NCBI GenBank assembly: GCA_003164955.1
Contig: PLRW01000316.1
Coordinates: forward strand, 8,968-72,718
Direction of reading: 5' to 3'
Origin: Actinomycetota bacterium
GTDB taxonomy: Bacteria > Actinomycetota > Actinomycetes > Streptosporangiales > Streptosporangiaceae
Length of the DNA: 63,751 nt
Part shown: positions 46,707 through 56,258 of the stretch, piece by piece
Position numbering within the stretch: position 1 is the first letter of the stretch
Layout: every line of letters starts with the position of its first letter
The notes under the pieces: generated by a model
The model's database searches: none
Seen by the model: only the letters and a program-made list of their open reading frames with translations
Told to the model about the DNA's origin: nothing
Made by a program: the position numbers and the translations under genes

Positions 46707-47084
46707 CCCCGTCGCCTCCTCGCTCGCTGTGATCGTCTCACGCGGTAATCCGGATCGCACGGCTCCCGCGGGCAATCGCGCACGGTCGGCCGTCGGACAT
46801 CGTTGTCACCGTGCCTGGCGGCCCGAGGGCCGCCGTCGGCGCTGCCGGGGCCCACTTACCAGAGGCCTGATACCGGGCCTGATGCAGGAGACCTGCCGGC
46901 TGGCGGGCGCAGCACGCCCTGGCCGCCGCCCTCCCGGGCGCCTGGGTGCAGAGCAGTTCGGGCAGTTCCTGCCACCTCGCCGCCACGTAACCGCCACACG
47001 CTCGCTACCTTGGTGAATGCGGCCGGCCGCCGGGGGAAGTCAGCTGCGGTGTACGCCGCTGGCGGGATGAGGGGAGCTGAGCCG
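46707..47084. other. Divergent gap between phospholipase B and photolyase
   Basis: 378 bp. Apart from the 13-bp motif and the photolyase Shine-Dalgarno (GGGGAG at 47071-47076), I see no gene or structured RNA. Confidence 0.5.
46729..46741 (-). promoter_or_regulatory. Shared motif GTGAGACGATCAC upstream of phospholipase copy B
   Basis: Identical 13-mer to that before copy A, 23 bp ahead of the start codon. Confidence 0.5.
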
Positions 47085-48440
47085 ATGTCTGCCGCCGTGC
47101 TGTGGTTCCGTCGCGACCTGCGGCTGGGTGATCATCCGGCCCTGCTGGCCGCCGCCGGCGAGGGCCCGGTGGTGGCCCTCTTCGTGCTGGACGACGCGCT
47201 GCGGCGGCCGTCCGGCGCGCCCCGGATCGCGTTTCTGTACCGGACGCTGCGGGCGCTGGATGAGCAACTGCGCGAGCATGGCGGGGCGCTCACCGTCCGG
47301 TACGGCCAGCCGGAGAACGTGGTCCCGGCCGTCGCCCGCGAGTGCGGTGCCACGTCGGTGCACGTCAGCGCGGACTTCGCGCCTTACGGGGCGGCCCGCG
47401 ACGAGCGTGTCGCGCGCGCGCTCGGCGGCACGCCGCTGGTGCGGACCGGCTCGCCCTACGCGGTGGCGCCGGGCCGGGTGACCAAGGGGGACGGGACGCC
47501 GTTCAAGGTGTATACGGCGTTCTACCGGGTCTGGGCCGCCCGTGGCTGGCGCGCGCCGGCGGCGTCCCGTCCGGGCGACGTGACCTGGCGCGCGCTGGCG
47601 GGCACCGGCATCCCGGAGGACCCCCGTCTGCCGCCCGGGCTGACCCTGCCGGCGGCGGGGGAGGCCGCGGCGCTGGCCGCCTGGCGGAGCTTCCGCCGCG
47701 GCCGGCTGGACGGCTACGCCAGCGAACGGGACCGGCCCGATCTGGACACCACCTCGCGCCTGTCGCCGTACCTGAAGTTCGGCTCGATCCACCCCCGGAC
47801 GATCCTCGCCGGGCTCGGCCCCGGGGACTCGGCCTTTCGCCGGGAGATCGCCTGGCGCGAGTTCTACGCCGCCGTCCTGCACTTCTGGCCGGACAGCGCG
47901 CGCGAGTACTTCCAGCCCGCGATGGCCGCCATGCCGTACGCCACCGGGAAGGCCGCCGACGAGGCCTTCGCCGCCTGGGCCGCGGGGCGGACCGGCTACC
48001 CGATCGTGGACGCCGGCCTGCGCCAGCTGCTGGCCGAGGGCTGGATGCACAACCGGGTCCGCATGATCGTCGCGTCGTTCCTAGTCAAAGACCTGCACAT
48101 CGAGTGGACGCACGGGGCGCGGCATTTCATGCGCCACCTGGTGGACGGGGACCTGGCCAGCAACCAGCACGGCTGGCAGTGGACCGCGGGCACCGGCACC
48201 GACGCGGCGCCGTACTTCCGGATCTTCAATCCGGTCACCCAGGGCCGCAAGTTCGATCCCGACGGGGCCTACATCCGCCGCTACGTCCCCGAGCTGGCCG
48301 GCGTGCGCGGCCGTGAGATCCACGAGCCCTGGCGGCGGCCGGAAGGGCTGCCGGACGGCTACCCGGAGCGGATCGCCGACCATGCCAAGGAGCGCTCCGA
48401 GTCGCTCGCGAACTACCAGGCGCTCCGCGACCGGTCGTAG
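47085..48440 (+). CDS. phr: Deoxyribodipyrimidine photo-lyase (CPD class I)
   Basis: 451 residues from ATG 47085. N-terminal antenna domain opens 'VLWFRRDLRLGDHPALLAAA'; the FAD domain has 'AWREFYAAVLHFWPDSAREY', 'GWMHNRVRMIVASFLVKDLH' and 'GWQWTAGTGTDAAPYFRIFN'. It repairs UV cyclobutane dimers with light. The antenna is probably 8-HDF (F0) as in actinomycetes, by inference. It is convergent with otsA, the ends 27 bp apart. Confidence 0.95.
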   Translation: MSAAVLWFRRDLRLGDHPALLAAAGEGPVVALFVLDDALRRPSGAPRIAFLYRTLRALDEQLREHGGALTVRYGQPENVVPAVARECGATSVHVSADFAPYGAARDERVARALGGTPLVRTGSPYAVAPGRVTKGDGTPFKVYTAFYRVWAARGWRAPAASRPGDVTWRALAGTGIPEDPRLPPGLTLPAAGEAAALAAWRSFRRGRLDGYASERDRPDLDTTSRLSPYLKFGSIHPRTILAGLGPGDSAFRREIAWREFYAAVLHFWPDSAREYFQPAMAAMPYATGKAADEAFAAWAAGRTGYPIVDAGLRQLLAEGWMHNRVRMIVASFLVKDLHIEWTHGARHFMRHLVDGDLASNQHGWQWTAGTGTDAAPYFRIFNPVTQGRKFDPDGAYIRRYVPELAGVRGREIHEPWRRPEGLPDGYPERIADHAKERSESLANYQALRDRS

Positions 48441-48467
48441 GGCCATCTTCGGGCTGTCCGGCCGGCG

Positions 48468-49919
48468 TCAGCCGGCTTCCCGCGCCGCGGCCGCCGCGGC
48501 CGCCTTCGCGCCGCGCGTGGCGATCTCCGTTAGCTGTTCGGCCACCCACCGGTGCACGTCGTGCTTCCGGACGTACGCCGCCATCTCGGAGATGGCCGCG
48601 CGGCGGATCTCGGCCGGCAGCCCGAGGCCGTTCTCGATTCGGTACGACAGCCCTTCGACGTCGAACGGGTTGCACAGGATGGCCTGCGGCAGCTCGCCCG
48701 TCGCGCCGGTGAACTCGCTGAGGACCAGGATCCCGTTCTCGTCCCGGGCGTCCTGCACGATCACGTACTCCTTGCAGACCAGGTTCATGCCGTCGATGAG
48801 CGGCGTCACGAGCAGCGCGTCGGCGACCGCGTAGTACGCGGCGAGATGCTGCTGCGACAGGCCCCGGTACAGGTAGTGCACGGGCACGTCGTTCCCGGGT
48901 TCGGTGAACCGCCCGTTGATCCGGCCGATGTGCTGCTCCACGGTCGCGCGCAGGTGGCGGTACTCCCGCACGTTGTCCCGGCTGGGCATCGCGATCTGCA
49001 GGAAGGCGAGGCTGGTGCGGTACTCGGGATTGCGCTCCAGCATCATCTCCACGGCCAGCAGCCGCTCCACGATGCCCTTGGTGTAGTCGAGCCGGTCGAC
49101 CCCGAGCAGCAGCGTGCGCCCGGCGAACTGCTCGGCCAGCGCCTCGATGTCGGCGTCTATCCCCGGCGCGGTGGCGTTCTGGGTGAACTCGGCCGCGTCG
49201 ATCGAGATGGGCGAGGCCGTGGTCGCCACCACCCGGCCGTCGGGCAGCATGATCTCCGTGCCCCGCACCTCGATGCCCGAGCCGGCCAGCAGCCGCGCGC
49301 ACGCCCGGACGAAGTTGCTGCGGTACCGCTCGGTGTGGAACGACACGACGTCCGCGCCGAGCAGCCCGGCCAGGATCTGCTCCCGCCACGGCAGCCGGGC
49401 GAAGAGGTCCGGTGACGGCCACGGCACGTGCAGGAAGAACCCGATCGGCTGGTCGGGGCGCCGGCCGCGGATGAGCTGGGGGACCAGCATCAGGTGGTAG
49501 TCGTGCACCCACGTGATCGCGCCGGGTTCCTCCGCGAGCGCGGCGAGCGCCCGGTCGGCGAAGATCGCGTTCACGTCCCGGTAGCTGTACCACCAGGCCC
49601 GTTCGAAACGGGGCTTCTCGATCGCGTCGTGCAGCAGCGGCCACAGCGTGGCGTTGGCGAAGCCGTGGTAGTAGTTGCGGATCTGGGTGGCGGACAGGCC
49701 GATCGGCACCAGCCGTACGTCCATGTCCGGCAGCGTCGCCGGCATCCCCTTGGCGCCGCCGTCCCAGCCGACCCAGGCGCCGGAGTGCGTGGACATGACC
49801 GGCCGCAGCGCGGTGACCAGGCCGCCGGGGGACAGTTCCCAGCCGTCGTCACCGTGCTGGACCGGGAGGCGGTTGGCCACCGCCACCACCGGGCGGTCGT
49901 CGGCCAGATGTTCGGTCAC
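48468..49919 (-). CDS. otsA: Trehalose-6-phosphate synthase
   Basis: 483 residues, GT20. 'VVAVANRLPV' start, 'LSPGGLVTALRPVM' glycine loop (29-42), 'WVHDYHLMLVPQLIRGRRPD' with His139 and Asp140, 'GVDRLDYTKGI' and 'DGMNLVCKEYV' define OtsA. It joins UDP-(or GDP-)glucose and glucose-6-phosphate. GTG 49919 is the most upstream start before homology ends; its ribosome site is weak. No otsB phosphatase gene is adjacent. Confidence 0.95.
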   Translation of the reverse strand: MTEHLADDRPVVAVANRLPVQHGDDGWELSPGGLVTALRPVMSTHSGAWVGWDGGAKGMPATLPDMDVRLVPIGLSATQIRNYYHGFANATLWPLLHDAIEKPRFERAWWYSYRDVNAIFADRALAALAEEPGAITWVHDYHLMLVPQLIRGRRPDQPIGFFLHVPWPSPDLFARLPWREQILAGLLGADVVSFHTERYRSNFVRACARLLAGSGIEVRGTEIMLPDGRVVATTASPISIDAAEFTQNATAPGIDADIEALAEQFAGRTLLLGVDRLDYTKGIVERLLAVEMMLERNPEYRTSLAFLQIAMPSRDNVREYRHLRATVEQHIGRINGRFTEPGNDVPVHYLYRGLSQQHLAAYYAVADALLVTPLIDGMNLVCKEYVIVQDARDENGILVLSEFTGATGELPQAILCNPFDVEGLSYRIENGLGLPAEIRRAAISEMAAYVRKHDVHRWVAEQLTEIATRGAKAAAAAAAREAG

Positions 49920-50045
49920 CGCGTCACCGTATCGCGTCCGGGTTTCCGCCACCGGTGCCGACCCAGGACGTTCCTCAAGGCCGAAGCGTGCCCCTAGCGC
50001 GCCGGCGGCCCTGGCCTGAAACGAGGTCTGCGGGATACTTGGCAG

Positions 50046-51026
50046 GTGAGCACCATGGAACCGGCGCCGGTCCGCTGGGGCATCCTCGGCCCGGGAAACA
50101 TCGCCCGCACGTTCACCGAAGACGTGCTGATGCTGCCGGGCCACGTCGTCGCGGCGGTCGGCTCCCGCGACACCCGCCGGTCCGCGGCGTTCGCCGCGGA
50201 CTACGGGATCGGCCGCTCCTACGGGTCGTACGAGGAGCTTGCGGCCGACGACAGCCTGGACGTGATCTACGTGGCCACCCCCCATCCGGGGCATCACCGC
50301 GCGGCCCGGCTGTGCCTGCTGGCCGGGCGCGCGGTGCTGGTGGAAAAGCCGTTCACGGTGACCGCGGAAGAGGCGGCGGACCTCATCGCGCTCGCCCGCG
50401 AACGGCACCTGTTCGCGATGGAGGCGATGTGGACCCGCTTCAGCCCGCTGGTCCGGGAGATCGCGGGCCTGGTGCGGGAGGGAGCGATCGGCCGGATCAC
50501 GGCGGTCCAGGCCGACTACGCCGGCTCCCCGCCGTACGACCCGGACAACCGGCTGTGGAACGCGGACCTCGCCGGCGGTGCCCTGCTCGATATCGGGGTG
50601 TACCCGATATCGTTCGGCGCGATGCTGCTCGGCGAGCCCGAGCAGGTCCGGGCGCTGGCCACCCCCGCCCGCACCGGCGTCGACGCGAACACCGCCATCA
50701 TCGCCCGGTACACCGGCGGCGCGGTCGGCCTCTACCACTGCGGCCTGTGGGCCGACTCGCCGCGGGTGGCCGCGATCACCGGGACCGGCGGCATCATCAC
50801 GGCCGGGCCGCCGTTCCACCGGCCGGAGCGCCTCACCCTGAGGCGGGCCGGCCGGGAGCCGGAGACCCGCACGATCACCCTGCCCGGGCACGGCTTCAGC
50901 TACGAGGCCGAAGAGGTGGCCCGCTGCCTGCGCGCCGGCCTCACCGAATCCCCGTTGCTGACACTGGACGACACGCTCGCCGTGATGCGCACCCTCGACG
51001 CCGCCCGCGCCGCCTTCGGCGCTTAG
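50046..51026 (+). CDS. Gfo/Idh/MocA-family oxidoreductase
   Basis: 326 residues. 'RWGILGPGNIARTFTEDVLM' NAD(P) site, 'LVEKPFTVTAEEAADLIALA' with catalytic Lys, 'MWTRFSPLVREIAGLVREGA' and 'ALLDIGVYPISFGAMLLGEP' are as in the glucose-fructose oxidoreductase / dihydrodiol-dehydrogenase-like branch. Isolated, so the substrate is unknown. Confidence 0.9.
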   Translation: MSTMEPAPVRWGILGPGNIARTFTEDVLMLPGHVVAAVGSRDTRRSAAFAADYGIGRSYGSYEELAADDSLDVIYVATPHPGHHRAARLCLLAGRAVLVEKPFTVTAEEAADLIALARERHLFAMEAMWTRFSPLVREIAGLVREGAIGRITAVQADYAGSPPYDPDNRLWNADLAGGALLDIGVYPISFGAMLLGEPEQVRALATPARTGVDANTAIIARYTGGAVGLYHCGLWADSPRVAAITGTGGIITAGPPFHRPERLTLRRAGREPETRTITLPGHGFSYEAEEVARCLRAGLTESPLLTLDDTLAVMRTLDAARAAFGA

Positions 51027-51361
51027 CTGCCGCCGGTGCCCCGGCAGCACGTCCCGCCGGCACCCGGCAATACCGTGAGCGCCCGGGAGTCTCTCCCGGC
51101 TCGGACCAGCACCTGACCGGCTCCGGCACCGCCCGGCGGCCAGCGGATCGGAACGGACCGCGCCGCCTATGCCGCATCGGCGGACGGCATGGTGTTAAAT
51201 AGCCGTGGTTGTCGTCGAAGTTCGTTGTCCGTGTCACGGTGCCTGCGAATTTGACAGCGGGCGCCAAAGGACCTCCCGGGAGCCAATCCTTCGAGGTAGG
51301 CGGTTGCAGCAGCCCGGGGACACACAAGTGGACCCGAAGATCGCAGTAGGAGAGATCGGGA
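51027..51361. other. Long 5' region of the cold-shock gene
   Basis: 335 bp without a gene. Cold-shock genes usually have long structured leaders; AGGAGAG lies 8 bp before the ATG. No distinct cold-box could be assigned by eye. Confidence 0.45.
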
Positions 51362-51565
51362 ATGGCAGAGGGAACCGTTAAGTGGTTCAACGCTGACAAG
51401 GGCTATGGCTTCATCGCACCGGACGACGGCTCGGCCGACGTCTTCGTGCACTTCTCCGCGATCCAGGCTGACGGCTACCGCAGCCTTCAGGAGAACCAGA
51501 GGGTCGAGTTCTCGGTCGGCCAGGGCAGTCGGGGCCCGCAGGCCGAGCAGGTTCGCCCCCTCTAA
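51362..51565 (+). CDS. CspA-family cold-shock protein
   Basis: 67 residues. '[15 protein letters not shown]' (RNP1) and 'DVFVHFSAI' (RNP2) are intact. An RNA chaperone that melts secondary structure. Monocistronic with its own terminator. Confidence 0.97.
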   Translation: MAEGTVKWFNADKGYGFIAPDDGSADVFVHFSAIQADGYRSLQENQRVEFSVGQGSRGPQAEQVRPL

Positions 51566-51584
51566 CGAGCTAACTGAGCTCTGC

Positions 51585-51653
51585 CCGCCGGCCGCGCCCA
51601 GCCCGCACGCCTGACCGCTTTCCGCGATCAGCCTGCGTGGGCGCGGCCGGCGG
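51585..51653 (+). terminator. Terminator of the cold-shock gene
   Basis: A perfect 16-bp GC stem (51585-51600 with 51638-51653) begins 19 bp after the stop codon. The 37-nt loop holds a smaller CTGA/TCAG stem. A T-rich run (CTGTTCTGTT) follows. Confidence 0.7.
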
Positions 51654-51676
51654 CGCTGTTCTGTTCGGTACCGCTC

Positions 51677-51719
51677 AGTGCTGTACCGCCAGCAGTGCTG
51701 TATCGCCAGCAGTGCTGTA
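51677..51719. repeat. 17-bp tandem repeat, 3 copies, ahead of ICMT-like gene
   Basis: AGTGCTGTA starts 17-bp units at 51677, 51694 and 51711 (the last partial). The array ends 9 bp before the GTG start, so it forms the leader of the next gene. Confidence 0.9.
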
Positions 51720-51727
51720 ATGGGCGG

Positions 51728-52321
51728 GTGACCGGGCCGCTCGTTTTTACCCCGGGCGCTGCCGCCAGGGCTTTCGACGCCGTGGCCGCCGTCTGGTTCG
51801 TGTTCGAGGCCGTGATGGGCCTGCTCCAGCGATGGCGGGCGCGCTCCGGGGTGCGGAACGACCCCACGTTCTGGGTCCTATACGTCTGCATCGCCGGCTC
51901 GGTGCTCCTCTCCCAGGCCCTGGGTCGCTCCGATGCTCTGCCGTGGCCGGGCGGCCGCCTCTGGCCGGTCGTCGCCGGCCTCGTGCTGATCGTGGCCGGC
52001 GTCGCGCTGCGTGCCTGGTCGATTATCACCCTGGGCCGTTTCTTCCAGTACCAGATCCGCATCCAGGCCGGGCACACGGTCGTGACGAACGGCCCCTACC
52101 GCTTCGTCCGGCACCCCTCATACACCGGGGTCGTCCTGGCCATCGCGGGCTACGCCCTGGCCACCGGCGACGTGTACAGCCTGGTGGCCGCGCTGGCCCT
52201 GAGCGCGGCCGGCCTGGCGGTCCGCATCCGCGCCGAGGAGCGCCAGCTTTGCGAGGCCCTCGGCGACGACTACGCCGAGTTCGCCGCCCACCGCAAACGC
52301 CTCATCCCGGGCGTCCTCTAA
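51728..52321 (+). CDS. Isoprenylcysteine carboxyl methyltransferase (ICMT)-family membrane protein
   Basis: 197 residues, four to five membrane helices. 'LVTNGPYRFVRHPSYTG'-type block (here TVVTNGPYRFVRHPSYTGVV) and 'RIRAEERQLCEALGDDYAEF' are the ICMT/PEMT signature that binds SAM. The bacterial substrate is unknown (perhaps a lipid or prenylated molecule). Start GTG 51728 lies directly after the tandem repeats with a poor ribosome site; TTG/ATG starts further up would translate the repeats. Confidence 0.88.
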   Translation: MTGPLVFTPGAAARAFDAVAAVWFVFEAVMGLLQRWRARSGVRNDPTFWVLYVCIAGSVLLSQALGRSDALPWPGGRLWPVVAGLVLIVAGVALRAWSIITLGRFFQYQIRIQAGHTVVTNGPYRFVRHPSYTGVVLAIAGYALATGDVYSLVAALALSAAGLAVRIRAEERQLCEALGDDYAEFAAHRKRLIPGVL

Positions 52322-52421
52322 TCCCGCCCGCTCCTCATCCTGCCCGCTCCCGCCGCCGCCCGGACCGCCAGGCCCCGCGAATCCACCGCAGCCCGCCGTC
52401 GGGCCCGGTGTGTGACCCGCG

Positions 52422-53669
52422 TCAGCCGACGCGGCCGGTGCCGGTCGGGCGGATCTCTTCCGGCGCGGCGGGCCGCCGCGACGCCGGGACCGCGGTGCCG
52501 TTGAGGAAGGCCTGGATGGGGAGCGTGGCCGCGCCGAGCGCGACCGCGTCCGGGCCGAGGCGGCCCACGGTGATCGTGGTCTCGGCGAACGGGTGGCTCA
52601 GTGCGTGCTCGCGCGCCGACGACCGGATGGCCGGCAGCATGCGGTGGCCGAGCAGCAGGCCGGCCCAGCCGCCCAGGATGATCCGGTCCGGGCTGAACAG
52701 GTTGATCAGGTCGCCGATCCCGGCCCCCAGGTACAGCGCCGTCTCGTCGAGCACCGTGGCCGCCTCCGGGGACGTCTCGGCCAGGTCGATCAGCGCCGCC
52801 AGGGCCGACTCCTCGTCGTCGCCCGGCAGCGGCAGGCCGTAGCGTTCCAGGATCGCCTCGGCGCCCACGTAGGCCTCGAGGTGGCCCAGCGAGCCGCAGC
52901 GGCAGTTGCGCCCGCCGACCATGACCGTCGTGTGGCCCCATTCGGTTCCGCTGGAGCCGCCGGGCCGTTCGGTGGCGCCGTTGCCGATGATGCTCGCGCC
53001 CACGCCGGAGCCGATCAGGCAGACCACCGCGTGCCGCGCGCCCTGGCCCGCGCCGAACCACAGCTCGGCCTGGCCCATCGTGTTCGCGCCGTTGTCGATG
53101 TAGAGGGGCAGATCGGTGCCGGTGCGCAGCAGGCGCTCCAGCGGCACCGCGTCCCAGCCGTACGTCTGCCCGTACAGCACGACCTCGGCGCCCCGCTCGA
53201 CCACGCCGGGAACGCCCACGCCGACCCCGAGGATGGCCCCGGACGGAACGCCGCTGTCCGCGAGCACCGCCGACAGGCAGCGCAGGATCCGGTCGACCAC
53301 CACGTCGACTCCGTGCTCCCGCGGCTCCAGCGGAATGTCGGCGTTGGCCCGGACGGTCATGGTCAGGTCGAACAGCTCGGCCTGGATGCGGGTCTCTCCG
53401 ACGTCGATCCCGACGACGTAGCCGTAGTCGGGGTTGATCCGCAGCAGTACCCGCGGCCGGCCGCCGTCGGAGTCCACCGAGCCGGCCTCGACCACGATGC
53501 CCTCGTGGATCAGCTCACGGATCACGTTGCTGACCGAGGCCGAGCTCAGTCCGGTCGCCTCGGACAGATCCTGCCGGCTGCAGGGCTGGTCGAAGTAAAG
53601 CGACCACAAGAGCACTGACCGGTTGTCCCGGCGCAGGTCACGAACGGTCCATCGCCTTCGTTCCGGCAT
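52422..53669 (-). CDS. ROK-family transcriptional repressor of the glycoside locus
   Basis: 415 residues. N-terminal winged helix ('SRQDLSEATGLSSASVSNVI', 31-50) and ROK domain ('GIDVGETRIQAELFDL', 'YIDNGANTMGQAELWFG'). The zinc motif reads C256-R-C258-G-S-L-G-H263, so the third Cys of the usual CxCGxxGC is His. It is next to a beta-glucosidase gene and CUT1 importer, a layout where ROK proteins commonly repress and respond to the sugar. Confidence 0.92.
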   Translation of the reverse strand: MPERRRWTVRDLRRDNRSVLLWSLYFDQPCSRQDLSEATGLSSASVSNVIRELIHEGIVVEAGSVDSDGGRPRVLLRINPDYGYVVGIDVGETRIQAELFDLTMTVRANADIPLEPREHGVDVVVDRILRCLSAVLADSGVPSGAILGVGVGVPGVVERGAEVVLYGQTYGWDAVPLERLLRTGTDLPLYIDNGANTMGQAELWFGAGQGARHAVVCLIGSGVGASIIGNGATERPGGSSGTEWGHTTVMVGGRNCRCGSLGHLEAYVGAEAILERYGLPLPGDDEESALAALIDLAETSPEAATVLDETALYLGAGIGDLINLFSPDRIILGGWAGLLLGHRMLPAIRSSAREHALSHPFAETTITVGRLGPDAVALGAATLPIQAFLNGTAVPASRRPAAPEEIRPTGTGRVG

Positions 53670-53767
53670 TAAGTCCCCCTTCGCTCAATCCTTATAATAA
53701 GTGCCGAGCGAAAGCGCCTCGCGGTGTGGGTAGGGCAGCGTGCCCTCAGCGTAGGTTATTCGGCCCC

Positions 53768-53848
53768 GCTGTCCGTCCCCGGGCGACGGGGCGCGCTGTC
53801 GGTCCCCGGGCGGCGGGGCACGCTGTCGGTCCCCGGGCGGCGGGGCGG
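53768..53848. repeat. 27-bp tandem repeat, 3 copies, after the GH1 gene
   Basis: Units start at 53768, 53795 and 53822. Each holds CCCCG-N5-CGGGG, a small hairpin, directly after the GH1 stop; they may work as a terminator series. Confidence 0.88.
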
Positions 53849-53849
53849 C

Positions 53850-55223
53850 CTAGCCGAGGTCGCCGTCCGGCGCCGTGACCGCGGGCCGCTGCCGGTGCGA
53901 CGTGATGATGTCCGCGTACCGGCGGCCGCTGTCTTTCACCGTCCGCCGCTGCGACTCGTAGTCGACGTAGACCAGGCCGAACCGCGCGTCGTAGCCGTAG
54001 TCCCACTCGAAGTTGTCCAGCAGCGACCAGGCGAAATACCCGGCGAGCGGGACCCCGCGCGCCACGGCGCGGCCGCATGCCGCCAGGTGCTCCTCCAGGT
54101 ACCGCACCCGGCCCTGGTCGTGCACCTGCCCGTCCGGGGTGATGTGGTCGGCCCAGGCGGAGCCGTTCTCGGTGACGTACAGCGAGCGCGCCCCGTACTC
54201 GGTGGCCACGCGGACCAGGACCTGCTCCAGGCCGGCCGCCCGGATCTCCCAGCGCAGCATGGTCTGCGGCACGCCGTCGGGCGGCGTCTCGCGCGCGTAC
54301 GGGACACCGCCGCCCGGGTCGTCGCTGATGATGGTGGGGGAGTAGTAGTTGACGCCCTCCCAGTCCAGCGGGGTGGCGATCGTTTCGGCGTCGCCGGGCT
54401 GCTCGGGGAGGGCGACGCGGTAGATCTCCCGCATGTCGGCCGGGAAGCCGCGGCCGTGGATCGGGTCCAGCCACCACCGGTTCACATGCCCGTCGTAACG
54501 CGTCGTCGCCTCGATGTCCTCGCTGCGGTCGGTGGCGGGCTCGCAGGTGTGCATCACGTTGATGATGCCGATCCGGGCGTCCGGTACGGCGGCCCGCAGA
54601 GCCTGCGCGGCCAGGCCGTGCGCGAGCAGCAGATGGTAGGACACGGGCACGGCGACATCGATGTCAGCCAGGCCGGGCGCGTGCCGCCCCTCGAGGTTCC
54701 CGATCCACGCGGCGCAGCGCGGCTCGTTCAGCGTGCCCCAGTCCTTGACCCGGTCCCCGAGCAGGCCGGACACCGCCGCGGCGTAGTCGGCGAAGCGGGA
54801 GGCGGTCTCCCGCGACGCCCAGCCGCCCCGGTCCTGCAGCGCCTGCGGCAGGTCCCAGTGGTACAGCGTCGGGAACGGGGTGATGCCCGCCCCCAGCAGC
54901 GCGTCCACCAGGCGGTCGTAGTACGCGAGGCCGGCCTGGTTGACCGGCCCGGCGCCGTCGGGCATGATCCGCGGCCAGGCGATCGAGAAGCGGTAGGCGT
55001 CGACGCCGAGCTCTTTCATGATCCCGAGGTCTTCGGGCCACCGGTGGTAGTGATCGCAGGCGACGTCCCCCGTGTCCCCGCCGGCCACCTTGCCGGGGGT
55101 ATGGGAGAAGGTGTCCCAGATCGAGGGGGACCGGCCGTCTTCGCTGACCGCTCCTTCGATCTGGTAGGCCGAGGTCGCTACGCCCCAGGTGAAGCTAGTA
55201 GGTAGCACGCTGAGGTCGTTCAT
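53850..55223 (-). CDS. GH1 beta-glucosidase
   Basis: 457 residues, full-length GH1. '[15 protein letters not shown]' N-terminal signature (11-25), acid/base Glu167 in 'WGTLNEPRC', nucleophile Glu352 in '[10 protein letters not shown]', and '[13 protein letters not shown]' near the C-terminus. No signal peptide: acts on imported glycosides. It is the distal gene of the importer operon. Confidence 0.96.
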   Translation of the reverse strand: MNDLSVLPTSFTWGVATSAYQIEGAVSEDGRSPSIWDTFSHTPGKVAGGDTGDVACDHYHRWPEDLGIMKELGVDAYRFSIAWPRIMPDGAGPVNQAGLAYYDRLVDALLGAGITPFPTLYHWDLPQALQDRGGWASRETASRFADYAAAVSGLLGDRVKDWGTLNEPRCAAWIGNLEGRHAPGLADIDVAVPVSYHLLLAHGLAAQALRAAVPDARIGIINVMHTCEPATDRSEDIEATTRYDGHVNRWWLDPIHGRGFPADMREIYRVALPEQPGDAETIATPLDWEGVNYYSPTIISDDPGGGVPYARETPPDGVPQTMLRWEIRAAGLEQVLVRVATEYGARSLYVTENGSAWADHITPDGQVHDQGRVRYLEEHLAACGRAVARGVPLAGYFAWSLLDNFEWDYGYDARFGLVYVDYESQRRTVKDSGRRYADIITSHRQRPAVTAPDGDLG

Positions 55224-55250
55224 CGACCGCCCTTCTGCTGGTGGGACAAC

Positions 55251-55304
55251 TGTGGGTGCCGGGAAAGCTGTGGGTGCCGGGAAAGCTGCGGGTGCCGGGG
55301 AAGC
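55251..55304. repeat. 18-bp tandem repeat, 3 copies, upstream of GH1 start
   Basis: TGTGGGTGCCGGGAAAGC-like units start at 55251, 55269 and 55287, with a decayed fourth. They fill the 105 bp between permease stop and GH1 start. Confidence 0.88.
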
Positions 55305-55328
55305 TGAAGCTGGCGGGGAAGCCGTGGC

Positions 55329-56258
55329 TCACTTGACCGCCCCGGAGGTGAGGCCGGCCACCAGATACCGCTGCATCAGCAGGAATCCGGCGACCACCGG
55401 CACGCTCACGACCAGGGACGCGGCCATGATCTGGTTCCAGTAGACGTTGTTCTGGGTCGAGTAGTCGGCCAGCCCGACGGCGAGGGTGCGGGTGGTGTTG
55501 TTGGTCATCACCGACGCGAACAGCACCTCGCCCCACGCGGTCATGAACGCGTAGATGGTGACCGCGATGATGCCGGGCAGCGCGGCCGGGATGACCACGC
55601 GGAACAGCGCACGGACCGGCCCGCACCCGTCGACCAGGGCGGCCTCGTCCAGCGCCCGTGGCACCGACTCGAAATAGCTGGTGAGCATCCAGATCGCGAA
55701 CGGCAGCGAGAACGTGAGGTAGGTGATGATCAGGCCGCCGCGCGAGCCGTAGAGCGGGATGCCGGTGGCGTTCCCGATGCTGACGAAGATCAGGAAGAGC
55801 GGCAGCGCGAACAGGATCCCGGGGAACATCTGGGTGGCCAGCACCGCGGTGGTGAAGATCCGCTTGCCGCGGAACCCGTACCGGCTCACCGCGTACGCGG
55901 CGAAGATGGCCACCGCGACGCTCGCGGCCGCGGCCGAGGTGGACACGATCAGCGAGTTCAGGAAATAGCGCCCGAGCGGCACCGTGAACCAGATGTCGTG
56001 GTACGCCGATAGCGTCAGCGGATCCGGAATCCAGCGGAACGTGCTGGTCACGTCCTGCAGCGGCTTGAGCGAGCTGCTGACCATCACGTAGACCGGGATC
56101 AGCGCGAACAGGGTGAGCAGCGTCAGCACGATTCGCCGGGTCCAGATGAAGGACGGCGGCGGCGCCATCAGCCCCCGCCCGCGTCCTCGTCCCCGGCCCC
56201 GGCCCCGCCGCCGCGGGCCGGCCCGCCGGGCCGCGCCGGCCCCGAGTCCGCTAGGCAT
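55329..56258 (-). CDS. Sugar ABC transporter permease, MalG type
   Basis: 309 residues, six membrane helices. The EAA loop is 'YFESVPRALDEAALVDGCGP'. ATG 56258 has AGGAGGA upstream and overlaps the other permease by 8 bp; it gives a basic Arg-Gly repeat tail ('RRRGRGRGRGRGRG') of 30 residues not known in such permeases. A start at 56168 would omit it but has no good ribosome site. Confidence 0.93.
   Translation of the reverse strand: MPSGLGAGAARRAGPRRRGRGRGRGRGRGLMAPPPSFIWTRRIVLTLLTLFALIPVYVMVSSSLKPLQDVTSTFRWIPDPLTLSAYHDIWFTVPLGRYFLNSLIVSTSAAAASVAVAIFAAYAVSRYGFRGKRIFTTAVLATQMFPGILFALPLFLIFVSIGNATGIPLYGSRGGLIITYLTFSLPFAIWMLTSYFESVPRALDEAALVDGCGPVRALFRVVIPAALPGIIAVTIYAFMTAWGEVLFASVMTNNTTRTLAVGLADYSTQNNVYWNQIMAASLVVSVPVVAGFLLMQRYLVAGLTSGAVK

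Noticed and set aside
53768..55304. Repeat arrays as a CRISPR
   Set aside because: Units are adjacent without unique spacers and have only three copies; no cas genes.
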